Part shown: one piece after another, positions 22,264 to 33,200 of the stretch | How positions within the stretch are numbered: position 1 is the first letter of the stretch | Layout of the letters: every line of letters starts with the position of its first letter | Assembly (NCBI GenBank): GCA_964019335.1 | Contig: OZ025691.1 | Location: 186,001 to 250,000 of the forward strand | DNA from: Diplonema japonicum | Taxonomy: Eukaryota > Euglenozoa > Diplonemea > Diplonemida > Diplonemidae | Direction: 5' to 3' | DNA: 64,000 bases | The notes under the pieces: generated by a model | Seen by the model: the letters and a program-made list of their open reading frames with translations, nothing else | Databases searched by the model: none | Told to the model about the DNA's origin: nothing | Translations under genes and position numbers: made by a program

Positions 22264-23478
22264 GATAAAAGGAGGGAGGAGTTAAAAAAAAAAAGGAAAA
22301 AAAAAGAAGGGAAAAAAAATGGGGTTGGGGGTGGGTGGGTGTTGGTTTTTTTTTCAGTTCAGTTCGTTCCCCCCCCCCCCCCCCCCCCCACATTTCATCT
22401 CACCAAGTTTTCCGAAAAATTGTCCGAAGGGGCTCCCCCCCCCCCCCTTCTTTCCAGCAAAAGAAATTTTAAAACACTCATACATGACATGAACTGTTTT
22501 CCGGATATTTAGATATGAGGCACTTGTTTAAACCTTTAAGGTGAGTCACAAAGGAGAGGATTGGGATCAGCGCTACAGCACAGTGGAATAGGAAAGAGGT
22601 GTTTGGTGTTGGGAAGGGGGAATGAGGTAAGTTTCTTTTTTTTGGGGGGGGATATTTTAGGGGACCAATGTTTCCGATCTTCCTGTGGTGAGTCTTGAGA
22701 ACACTCGTTCTTGAGCCTACGGGGATAGCTGGGGGTGAGACTACGCGCATAGCACATGCTTCCCACAACATTCTCTTCAGTTGGTGTTTAATTACTTCTG
22801 TGGCCCCATTCCCCATTTCAAAGCTACCATAGGGTAGGCTTCGGAGGTGTGTCGGCCTTTTTTTTTTTTTTTTTTTCTTTCTTTTTTTTTTCTCCTTCTG
22901 TTTCTTTCTTATCTGTTGTCATTTCTTCCCCCCACCCCCATATTGAGGAGTTTTAAGAATGGAAAGAAAACCATTATGGTAGAAAGAAAGAGAAATACCT
23001 CGTTCTCTGTTTTCTTTTTTTTTTTCTCTTTGAATCTTTTCCTTTTTTTTTTCTCCACATAAAAATAAAAATAACAGCGAACCAAAGTCGATAATTCTAC
23101 AACTGCAAAAGCTTTCTCGTCTTAAAGGTAGTAGAAGCTCTGCAATGAATATCGACCAGTAAAAAAAAAAAAAAAAAAAAAAGAAAAGATATACCACCAC
23201 AAAAAAGAAAAAAAAAAGAAGAAGAGCGAAGGGGGTGAGAGAGCAAAAAAAAAAAAAAAAAAAAAAAAGAAGAAGAAAAAAAAAAGAAGACAGTCTCACC
23301 CTTTCTCGCTCTCTCTCTCTCTCTCTTAATTGGAAAGTAGGGGGGAACAGCGTACCCCCCCCCCCCCCCCCCAATCTTACCTCCCTACTTTTGTTTGATA
23401 GTCCGATGTCCCCTTTTTCCACCCGTTTAAATTCATGATCCATATTAACCCCCCCTTTTTTTTTCCTGTTCCTCAAAT

Positions 23479-23514
<36 letters not shown>

Positions 23515-23544
23515 ACAAACTCACCAGTGATATCATTCCATTCC
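22264..23544. other. Spacer with homopolymers
   Basis: Runs of C, G, A and T surround a stretch of ordinary composition at about 22470-22840. That stretch has an open minus-strand frame (22478-22816) which I could not support as a gene. (CT)n lies at 23308-23327. The kinase leader follows a T-run and CTCACCAG, a likely trans-splice acceptor. Confidence 0.6.
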
Positions 23545-24936
23545 ATGGATGGGAAATGGGGTGTTTATAACGTAAAGAACTGTATAGGCCGAGGTGCCCA
23601 AGGGAGCGCGTACCTCTGCTCCAACGGAGAAGGCGAAGATGTGGTAGTGAAAACGGTGTTTATAAGGGAAAAGCAAGAGAAAGAGGTGGAAAAGGCAATG
23701 GCGGAGGTTTCGATCCTAAGCAACCTAAGCCACGAGAATATTGTCCGGTACATGGACTACTTCATTGACAGGGAAGGGTTCCTGTGCATGGTGTTGGAAT
23801 ATGCACGCGGTGGGGATTTGAACTGCCTCATATGTGATCATGAACAGTCTGGGGTTCAAATCCCATGTGATGTGGTTGTGGACACAGGACGTCAGATGCT
23901 TGCTGCACTGAGATACCTCAGACACCAAAGAGTCCTCCATCGTGACATAAAACCTGGCAACATCTTGATTGGATCCGATGGGAAGCTTCGCCTCTCCGAT
24001 TTCGGTGTTTCCAAAGTCCTTGACCTCGATCAAGGTGGTGCGACAACCTTCACCGGAACGCCCTTTTACATCTCACCCGAGCTCTGCCTCGGCGAAAAAT
24101 ACGGTTTTGGAGCCGACATGTGGTCTCTAGGGGTCACCCTCTACGAACTCGCCACCTTTACACACCCCTTTAAAGGCAACAACCTCCTTGCAATTGTCAA
24201 TTCTATTACGGACGGTGCATATCCGGCTTTGCCTGACACGAAAGATCCGCGTCTCTGTTCCCTGATATCCGCTCTTTTAACAGCGGATCCTACTGTTAGG
24301 TTCACCGCTGCACAGGCTTTGCGTGAATTTTTCCCGTCCGAGCTGCCGAATTTAAGTCTGAACATAGACGGTATTTATGAGGGAGAAGAAGATGATGATG
24401 ATGATGATGGTTTGAATTCTGAAGAGGGGTCTGACGGTGCTCAAACAGAAACACCTGTGAAGTTGTCGTGGTTGGACGCCGATCGGGAACGGTTCGGGGT
24501 GTCCATGGATTTAGAAGCGAAAATCAGGGAAAAAGCAGAGGCCCTGCAGCGGAAGAGGTTGTTGATACACGAAAAGAAGAAACGCCTGAAGGCTCTCGAC
24601 GACACGGCCAAGTGCGAAGACACAACCTCTCCACCACTACCGCCAGTCACCTCACCGCAGTACGTTGTCCGGGCAAGGTTTTTAGCAACGATAAACCAAC
24701 GCGCTGAGAAGGAAGGCCGACAACCGAATTTTTTCAGCCTTGAAGACGACGAATACTGTGAAGCCGACAGTCTACTTTCAAGCACGCAAAACGTGGAAAT
24801 GGAAAACATGTTCAACATGACAGACAAGCGATGCCTCACCTCGGTGAGAAGGTTGATGCATGAAACTCTGAAAGAACGATCAGCGTTAGGGCTTGTATCG
24901 GACTCTGATTCAGAAGAAGAAGAAGAAGAGGAGGAG

Positions 24937-24974
<38 letters not shown>

Positions 24975-25272
24975 CACGGGCACTCTTGACCAAGACCTTT
25001 TCCACGTAAAACTCGTTGCCAAAACCGTGAAGATGCGCAGCAAATTGGTCTACAACCTCCCGCAAGGGAAGGAGTTCACCTCCCTTGCCCCCGTGGTTTC
25101 AGCCTGGATCGCATCCAATCAATACGGCCTTGAGTGGGAAGATGGTGACGGGGATAGGGTTCAGATCATCAACCAAGAAGATATGACTTACTGTGTGGAT
25201 GCTTACTGGCAAGGAATCTCTCAATTTATGAACATTTATGTTGTCAAAACGGAGGGTGCACTCAGTGCGTGA
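23545..25272 (+). CDS. NEK-like Ser/Thr protein kinase with C-terminal PB1 domain
   Basis: A single exon of 575 residues. All kinase landmarks are present: glycine loop GRGAQGSAYLC, VVK lysine, HRDIKPGN catalytic loop (His about 132), DFG (about 152) and the activation-segment end GTPFYISPE, then DMWSLGVTLYEL. The order and spacing resemble NIMA-related (NEK) kinases, which act in cilia, basal bodies and the cell cycle. Acidic runs follow (about 280-290 and a 25-residue Glu run at 24915-24974), plus a predicted coiled coil (about 320-360). The C-terminus (about 495-570) reads KLVYNLPQGKEF...LEWEDGDGDRVQIINQEDM, which fits a PB1 domain including the acidic OPCA motif. The ATG at 23545 was chosen; the upstream in-frame codons contain no ATG and lie 5' of a probable CACCAG acceptor. 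Confidence 0.9.
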
Positions 25273-25311
25273 CTGAACCCCCTGCAATGGGGAACGAGGT
25301 TCTTTTCTATT

Positions 25312-25356
<45 letters not shown>

Positions 25357-25985
25357 AAAACTTTTTTTTTTCTTTTCTCCCTTTTTTTTTGTTTTGTTTT
25401 CATGTGGCCAGCTTGGCGACTCCGATAGTTGTCCAAAGAAAAATCCCCCTCTAAAAAAAAATAAATAAATCCCAGAATCGGTTTTTTTCTTTTCTTTTCT
25501 TTTCTTGTCAGGCGTCCTGCCACATACCGCAGGTACCCTTAAATGTCTCTTTTTTTTTTTCTTTTTTTTTTTTCTTTTCTTTCTTTCTATTTTAAAGGCT
25601 GTGCCGTTTGTCGATTTGTTTAATACTTTTTTTGTTTTTGTTTTTGCACTAAACTGAGAATCTGAGAAAAAAAAATTAATAAAAAAGGGAGGAAAAGAAG
25701 AAGGAAAAAAAAGGGGGAAAAAAATGGGGCGTTGTGATAGCCGGAGATCAAACCAATTTTTTCTTCTTCCCCCCCCCCCCCCCCCCCTTGTTTCCACCTT
25801 CCTTTGATCTAAGTTGCTTTGTCATCTCCTCCCCCCCCCCCCCCCCCCCCGCATTATTTCGTCTTTTTAGAAGAAAGAAAAAAAAAAGGAATTTACCCAA
25901 TAAATTTAACAATCATAAAACAGGCTTCATTTGCTCTTATTTCTTTTATTTACACAAAAAAAAAAAAAAAAAAAAAAAAAAGAAA
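25273..25985. other. Spacer with a short retroelement tail copy
   Basis: An A-run of over 30 bases, T-rich and C-rich tracts, and the 42-bp sequence at 25509-25550 that duplicates the 3' end of the retrotransposon. Confidence 0.7.
25509..25550 (+). mobile_element. Short copy of the retrotransposon 3' tail (severely 5'-truncated copy or SINE end)
   Basis: These 42 bases, from CAGGCGTCCTGCC to AAATGTCTCT, are identical to 40530-40571, the end of the non-LTR element, and both copies run into T-tracts. The sequence can form the hairpin CCTGC-cacatacc-GCAGG. Non-LTR reverse transcriptases commonly recognise a 3' hairpin, so this is either a dead-on-arrival insertion or the tail of a SINE using the same machinery. 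Confidence 0.65.
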
Positions 25986-26384
25986 ATGAACGCAGCGTTA
26001 AAGATGCAATGGTGCAGTTGTGTTCTAGGCGACTTGTGCAGCGAAAGGGAGGGATGCCAGCGATTCCATTTGGAAGATGTTTGCAACGAGAAGATCAAGC
26101 TGAGCGCGGTGGAGAACATGGAGGAAAGCCTTGCAGAGGCTTTCAAAGAGTTCGTCTTAATGCTCGTCAGTGAGTGCAAAGAAAAAGATCTTGCGATCTT
26201 TGTAGGGAAGCTCAGAGGCCTTTGCTTTCAATTCCCCCCTTCTTTCTCTCTTGAGAGATGCATAGAGGCAGTCGCCTCGCTCACCATCGATGATCTCTCC
26301 TTTGATTTGCACAAGGGTCTTCCATGCAAGCGAAAAGCTACTGTCCAGCTCATACTAGATTTTATTACTCACGCAATGCTCTGA
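25986..26384 (+). CDS. Small Cys-containing hypothetical protein
   Basis: An open frame of 132 residues after a poly-A leader. The N-terminus (MNAALKMQWCSCVLGDLCSEREGCQRFH) holds four cysteines and a histidine, which could bind a metal; spacing C-x-C-x5-C-x6-C-x3-H does not match a finger I know. The remainder is predicted helical. No homologue is recognised. It is intact and not homopolymer-derived, so it is more likely real than not. Confidence 0.55.
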   Translation: MNAALKMQWCSCVLGDLCSEREGCQRFHLEDVCNEKIKLSAVENMEESLAEAFKEFVLMLVSECKEKDLAIFVGKLRGLCFQFPPSFSLERCIEAVASLTIDDLSFDLHKGLPCKRKATVQLILDFITHAML

Positions 26385-27089
26385 TTTTCCAAGTCGGATC
26401 ATCTTTTGCTACTTTCCTAGAGACCTTGAACTTAGTAGAGAAAAAGAAATTTGTAGAATCCAATGTACGAAACGAAATAGATCCGAGAGAACTCTAAGAA
26501 AAGCAAAAAAGGGGGAGGAGGGGAAGTTCATAAGAAAAAAAAAAAAAAATGGTGTGTTTCTTACCATTTCCTCTCCTTCCTTTCTTTTCTGCAACCTATT
26601 ATTAGAGAGAACAAAAAAAAAAAAAAAAAAGATTCTTCCTTTATGTTCGTACGTACTTCTTTTTGTATATCTCCCTTTACATAAAATCGCACCCTACCCT
26701 TTCTTTTCTATGCCTCCCTGCTCTTCCTCTTCTTCTTTTTCTTTTTTTTTAAAGGCGATCCTGCAGGTTCCCTTCAAATACACGTTTTTTCCCTCTTTTT
26801 TCTTCTTCTCAAAATCGTCCACAGCAACTGGTCGCTCCCTACCGTTTTTCAATAAATTGTTACTGTAAATTAATTTATTCACAAATTCACAATTTTGAGA
26901 CACCTTTCTTCGGCTTTGGGGTGAATTCGAAATCTACAAAGTATTTTCAGAGGCTAAAACTTTGCAGTGAAATGCAAAAAGCTTTTGGTCTAAAAATACT
27001 GTTGTGGACAAATGTCAAAGGACACAACTGGCTGGGACAAGAGTGCATATCTGGATCAATCTTCTAAATCGATCCCAGTATTTCGCATC
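26385..27089. other. Spacer upstream of tRNA-Ile
   Basis: T- and A-rich sequence with a few mixed patches; no supported gene. The last 200 bases are of ordinary composition and contain only the tRNA's flank. Confidence 0.65.
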
Positions 27090-27162
27090 GGTCGTGTAGC
27101 TCAGTCGGTAGAGCATTGGTCTAATAAGCCAACGGTCCCAGGTTCGAGCCCTGTCACGACCA
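27090..27162 (+). tRNA. tRNA-Ile (anticodon AAU)
   Basis: A 73-nt cloverleaf: acceptor GGTCGTG pairs with CACGACC, D-arm AGCTCAGTCGGTAGAGC, anticodon stem TTGGT/GCCAA around loop CTAATAA (anticodon AAT), T-arm with GGTTCGAGCC, discriminator A. The A and B boxes are intact. A TTATTTTTT run directly after it serves as a pol III terminator. No intron. Confidence 0.95.
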
Positions 27163-27411
27163 TTATTTTTTTCTTTCCTCAAGCATTGCTTTTTGGAGTC
27201 AAGAGTTTCACAGTCGGGCCATTTCCCGCCTGGAGATTCTTGAAGCCACTGAACGACCAGAGGAGTTTTTTTGGGTGTTTTATCACGTCCGGACATTTTT
27301 CAATCCGATATTTTTCACTTCCAGCATTCATTTCTTATCTTGCTATCCTCTCATTGCATTTTAATCTCGTAAAGGAAAGGTTTTTCCCAAAAGAAGAAAA
27401 AAAAAAGAAAA
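27163..27411. other. Leader region of the PARP-domain gene
   Basis: Non-coding sequence ending in an A-run before the ATG at 27412. No acceptor can be singled out. Confidence 0.5.
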
Positions 27412-29816
27412 ATGTCGCGCGTAATTCCTAAGCCGTCCTCTACCAATGACAGTGCCTGTGTCTACCTAACCCGAGGCAGCTTGTCAGGCGAGGAGGAAGG
27501 TTTGTTATTACACGTGAATAATGCTGCTGCGGTGAGATCTGTGACAAACCCGTAGCGATGAAGGATTGGAAAGCGCATGTGAGCGGGAAAAAACACATGA
27601 AAATGGGCGAGGAGGGAGGGAAGACTGTTGAAGAAATCCGTACGCACGATGCAATGGTGGTAAAGACGATACCGGAGAGGCATCCTGTGGTCAAAAAGCT
27701 TGACAAGAAGACAGAAGAAACGAAGCCCAAGGAGCTCGAGGTCCACGAAGTGAACGGGGCAGCAGCCGTGAAATGCACTGTGTGCGCTAAACTAATCGCG
27801 ATGAAGGATTGGCTACAACACATCGCAGGGAAGAAGCACCTGTCAACAGGAATGGATGAGCGAAGGCGCATCAAACTGGACGAAAGAATGACGAAAAGCC
27901 TCCCAGAGATCTTCTCGTTACGAAAGACAACGCGGACAGAGACACCAAGAGATACAATACGCGAGGCCGTGATCGACAAAACACCAACGCTAAAAACAAA
28001 GGGTGTGACTGGAGTCATTACAAGCACAGACACCGTGGCATGCGACTACGTGATGCACACAGCTAACCGTGAGGCCATCTGCGGGGACATACCGACGTCC
28101 AGCAAGGGCCACAGTGTCGGAACCCTTGTTGTCTTTGACATTAGGATCGACCATGTTACTCGGGAGCTGGTTGCACATAACATCTGCCACAGAAATACGA
28201 AGGCAGAATGGATCCCGTGTGAAGAGTTGGTGAAGATACCCAAACCCCCACTGAGGAACACCGGTTACATCGAACTAAGCTCCGCTGCCGTCGTGGACGG
28301 CCTCACCCTTATGTTTAACATTCGCCTGCAGAAAGCCACTGACGGTTCCGTGGAGTACATACGTGGCGGGGTTGTAAGATATCTGCGTTCTGGTTTCTTC
28401 TTCGATTACAAATCCTACCACCTCCGCTCGCGTTGTGGGGCATTCTGCTTCCCTTTCTCCGTCACGAACAGTTCACAGCTTTACCGGTTGGGCATCCTTT
28501 GTTCCTTCATCAGATCCCTCGGTCATCTCGACTTCCCTACAGAAGCGCATCAGAAAAAGGAATTCACCGCGCACTTTTCAAATACCGATATGTTGCTCTC
28601 CGAAGTGCAGTGCCCCGAAGTGCTGCAGGAGGTCCAAGGCGTATGGGACCACAATTCCTACATCAAGAAGATGTGGAGGATCTGCAATGATAAAATGGAA
28701 GCAGCGTTCAATGATACGCACAGTCGATTCTCGCAGAATGAAGGCGAATACCTGGACGTGGGGTACGGGTTCCACGGGACAGCAGAGCAGAACATCCAAA
28801 GCATCGCCACGGATGGCTTCGACACCTCAAAGCGGAGGGGTCAGGCATACGGTCCTGGGGAGTACTTTGCGCTCAATTCCAGCACGTCTGTTGGATACAC
28901 AAAAGGAGGATCTTACATGTTTTACTGTAAACTCCTCATTGGGAAACCAGAAGTGCACTCCCGGTACGTAAACCACTCTCGCTTCCACGTGGTCAACACA
29001 CAGAGCGGCACTGTTATGGCACTCCCCATGTACCTTATTAGGTTCGAAGAGATAAGTAACGCGACGCCTGTCTGGCTCAAGTCGCTTGAGGATCACATAA
29101 CACCTGACAATCTGAAAGTCAACTACCTACCGTCTGCGATACGGCCTGTTGATAGTAGCAAGGCAACGCTTATCCCGTTGGATAAGATGGTTGGGGAATT
29201 CACGGTGCGTGGAGTGGTAACGGCATGCGCAGAGAAAGTGTGTAAGATTGTGCGTGAAGCGGTGAACGTTGCGTCAATTGTGCAGAGCAAGGATATTCTC
29301 GGGCACGTGGAACTCGACGTAGTGCTGGCAACAAAGGTGGCAGGCGGGAAGGCGCTTGGCGAGCTGCGGAACAAGATTTACGATGCTGTGTGCCTCGCTG
29401 TCGTGATCAGCAGCAGAGACGCATTGCAGGACAAACAACCCAAAACAGACAAGCTATGGAAGGAAATGTTGAGAAGCGGAACCTACTTCGAGCTGCTCAT
29501 AAGATATCCGACCAAGAAAACGGTCAAAAAATTCTGCTGCCCGAACAGGTTCTCCCGCTACGTCGCAATTCGGTCCAAGTACTCATCGAGTGCCTTGCAA
29601 GAAAAACAGTTGTTTCTCAACACCCCTCTCTCCCCTGCTGAACTGGGTGGGTTCTTGAACGGAAACCAATACCCCAGGGATCTAACCTTCTCGATAGAAC
29701 CAGAGTCCGTGTACAGTTGCGATGGTGACATGCGCAGTATCTTGTGCAGCGTTATCACCATTGAAGACACGGCTCTGGCGCACTGTGATACCGTTCTGCC
29801 CCTTTACGGGCTGTAG
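27412..29816 (+). pseudogene. Zinc-finger and PARP catalytic domain protein with an apparent frameshift in its first finger
   Basis: The main frame, 27558-29816 (752 residues), starts with the second half of a C2H2/matrin-type finger (MKDWKAHVSGKKHMKMG), followed by a complete copy (KCTVCAKLIAMKDWLQHIAGKKH). Residues about 400-510 form a PARP/ART domain: GFHGTAEQNIQSI, GQAYGPGEYFALNSSTSVGY and ALPMYLIRF. The catalytic triad would read H-Y-M, with Met where polymerases have Glu, as in mono-ADP-ribosyl or inactive members. Upstream, a second frame from ATG 27412 encodes 40 residues ending LLLHVNNAAAVR, matching the repeat's VNGAAAVK. It then stops at TAG because the frames are out of step near 27533. 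A net loss of one base (modulo three) would explain it; loss of about seven bases would also remove the first finger cysteine. It may still work from the ATG at 27558, or the lesion may be an assembly error. Confidence 0.7.
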
Positions 29817-30260
29817 TACTCCCTTTTCTTTTTTTTTCTCTCTTTATTTTCCCTTCTTTCTTTGATTTCAATTAACACAAGGCAAACCCGCTATTGTCAC
29901 TACCCCAAATGGTGCGCAAGCCTTTTTTTTTTCCATTTCTCCCTCCCTCTCTCTCTCTCTCTCTTTTTTTTTTTTTTTTTTTTCTTCTAAAACTATTCGT
30001 GGGCAGCGCAGTTTTGCAAAATCTTGCAACTTTGTTTTAAAAAAAAAGTAAAATAAAAATAGTGCATCCAAACCGAACCGCAGAATAGTACCGCAGAATG
30101 CCCCCCCTCCCCCCCTGTTGTTCTTCCCTTTTTCGATTTAGAACACAGCCCCTTTTCATTTCGCTTTTTTTTGGTGGTTAGCTAGCATTCATCCGTCATT
30201 TTGATTTATTCCCCCCACCTTGCTGTCTTTAACTAAACAAAGAGCGGGGAGGGGTGTTCA
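29817..30260. other. Spacer
   Basis: T-rich tract with (CT)n near 29941-29962, then mixed sequence leading to the receptor ATG. No gene seen. Confidence 0.7.
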
Positions 30261-33200
30261 ATGCGATGGCATGAATCGGCAGTCTTCCTTGTGCTGCTGG
30301 TCTTTAGGGCTGCAGGGTTTGCCCTTGAAGCAAGATGGTTCGCAGATGGAACAAGCAATGACAACAGTGGCAGCGGGAACCACATGCAAGGCCTAGGTTA
30401 CACAGCTCTTGTTGATCCTTGGGCGAACTGGGATGTGGTGCAATTTGACGGGAATGCATCGTCGTGTGCTTACGTGAACAGCACCCCTGGAGCTTTTGAC
30501 CTTGGAGAGCCTACAACAGTGAGCTTCTGGTTGAAAGCCGAAGATCAGCCTAGCTACCAGTCAGTGGTCGCGTGGTCCACAGCTGGTGCAGAACGTATCG
30601 GGCTAGGAATCTATCGCGAAGGACCGCGGACTAACCTGGCAATTTACGAGATGTCTGGCATTTGGGGTACCCACCGATCTCACATCTTCCCTGACGTGGG
30701 GGCGTCACAGTGGAACCACTTCGTGCTCTACTTTGATCCGACGGTTTCTCTTATGTCCGTTTGGTTCAACGGTGACCTGAAGAATGATTCCATCTCAGTA
30801 CCAGTCTTCTCTACCACTTCTTTCAGCGTTGGGTGCAACTTCAAGAATGGTGTCATTGACACCAGTTATAACATGGTGCCCGGCTCTTTCATCTACGACC
30901 TGTCATACCACACTGGGGACTACCCCTGTCTAACAAGCGACTACTTCTACTACGACACAAAATGCCACTGGTTCGGAAACATCGGTTCTTATGATCCCAT
31001 CAACTGCGCTCCAGGCGAAGTCGTCAGCATCCATTCCCCCTGGGACGATCTTATCTACAGCCGATCCAACATTAACACTCACTTCTGGATCGGTCTCGTA
31101 CGAAACAGTTCATCACTCGCCTGGAACTGGACGGACGGGACCCCATTTGACTACTCTACGCTCTGGTGTGGTGATAAAAAACATAGGTCAAGTGACTGGG
31201 AGCACAGCGGGGTTTGGTGTGACGGTGTGGGGAACAAACAGCCAGACTCTCTTAACCAGTTTTGTTCGAGATACGATTACAGTTTAGGCCCGGGGTTGTT
31301 AGATAAGACTTGCAGCGAGAGTCGGGCGCATCTTTGTTACACGCAGGTGGAATTAAGTACACCTGCGCCAGACACTTTCGCACCAGATACGCTTGCACCC
31401 AATACATCTGCACCAGATACGCTGGCACCCGATACCCTTGCTCCTGATACACTTGCACCCAACACATCTGCACCAGATACGTTGGCACCTAATACTTCTG
31501 CACCTGACACATTTGCACCAGATACACTTGCACCTAATACGTCTGCGCCAGATACGCTCGCACCCGACACCCTTGCTCCTGATACACTTGCACCTAACAC
31601 ATCTGCCCCCGATACGTTGGCACCTAATACTTCTGCGCCCGACACATTTGCACCAGATACGTTGGCTCCCAACACATCTGCACCCGACACCTTTGCTCCT
31701 GATACACTTGCACCCAACACATCTGCCCCCGATACGTTGGCACCTAATACTTCTGCACCTGGCACACTTGCACCAGATACGTTGGCTCCCAACACATCTG
31801 CACCCGACACTTTTGCTCCTGATACACTTGCACCCAACACATCTGCACCAGATACGTTGGCACCCAATACATCTGCACCCGACACTCTTATCCCCGATAC
31901 ACTTGCACCCAATACATCTGCTCCTGACACTCTTGTACCTGATACACTTGCTCCCGACACAATTGCACCTGACACATCTGCGCCAGATACGTTGGCACCC
32001 AATACATCTGCACCCGACACCTTTGTACCTGATACACTTGCACCCAACACATCTGCGCCAGATACGCTTGCACCCAATTCATCTGCGCCAGATACGTTAG
32101 CACCCGACACAATTGCTCCTGATACATCTGCACCCAACACATCTGTGCCAGATACACTTGCGCCCAACACATCTGCTCCAGATACTTTTGTTCCCAGCAC
32201 ATCCGCTCCTGACACCCCTGCGCCAGATACGTTTGTACCTACTACATCTGCACCCGATACTCTTGTACCTGAGACACTCGCACCCAATACATCTGCTCCA
32301 GATACTCCTGCTCCCTACACTCCTGCTCCAGATACACTTGCACCCAATACATCTGCTCCAGATACTCCTGCTCCTGACACTCTTGCTCCAGATACACTTG
32401 TGCCTAATACATCTGCACCCGACACTCTTGTACCTGAGACTCTTGCGCCCAATACTTCTACACCAGATACCCTTGCTCCAATTACCTTGTTACCTAGCAC
32501 TTCCGCACCGAACACGCTTGTACCTCTAACGGGGGTACCTGGAACCTTCTCGCCCTTAACGCCCCAACCGACTACGGCAGCACCCACGGCCCTCCCTACA
32601 CAAGCACCCAAGGAGGATGCAGTGCTCCCTTCGCCAACACCTGAACCTGGAAAAGTCATCCCGGCATCTGAGAAAAAGGTTGTCCAGGGTGGTGCCAGTG
32701 CAGCCACGGCTACAAATCCTAGTGGTGCAAAGCTTGCTGCTGTTATTGGGATGGACTGCGAGGTAGAGGACATCGACCTTGGGGGTGGTGAGCCTCTGGA
32801 CTGGGAGTTCCACCCCCTTGGCTTCGGGATTGGGGACCACAAGCAGAAGTATTTCTTAGGGGCCGTTGTCTCAAACCTCGTGATCGTGATAGTGTTCTTC
32901 GTGCTGAACTACGCGATAGCGTGGGTGCAGGTGGCGTGCTTGAAGGTTCCTTTGCCGACGGCCGTCTTCTATGTTCGGGCACCTGGCCTAGTCTACATCC
33001 CTATGCTTTGGCTGTTGATGGGAACAAGCATCGCTGCATCGAACCTTGCTTTCTTCCCCTCACGGGCACCTAGTTGGGTTGCTGCTGTCGGTGTCGCAGT
33101 GCTTCTCCTCTGTCTGTCGCTCCCTGCCATAATGTGGTGGACGTTGCTGCGCAAAGCAAAGTTCCAGGCAACAACTGTTCCTGACCCGAAGATCAATGAG

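Noticed and set aside
22478-22816. Minus-strand ORF of 112 residues
   Set aside because: No recognisable domain, no leader or acceptor, opposite to all other genes and partly homopolymeric.
31337-32287. Minus-strand Gly/Ser/Val-rich repeat ORF
   Set aside because: Mirror of the APDT minisatellite; the + strand frame is embedded in a recognisable receptor.
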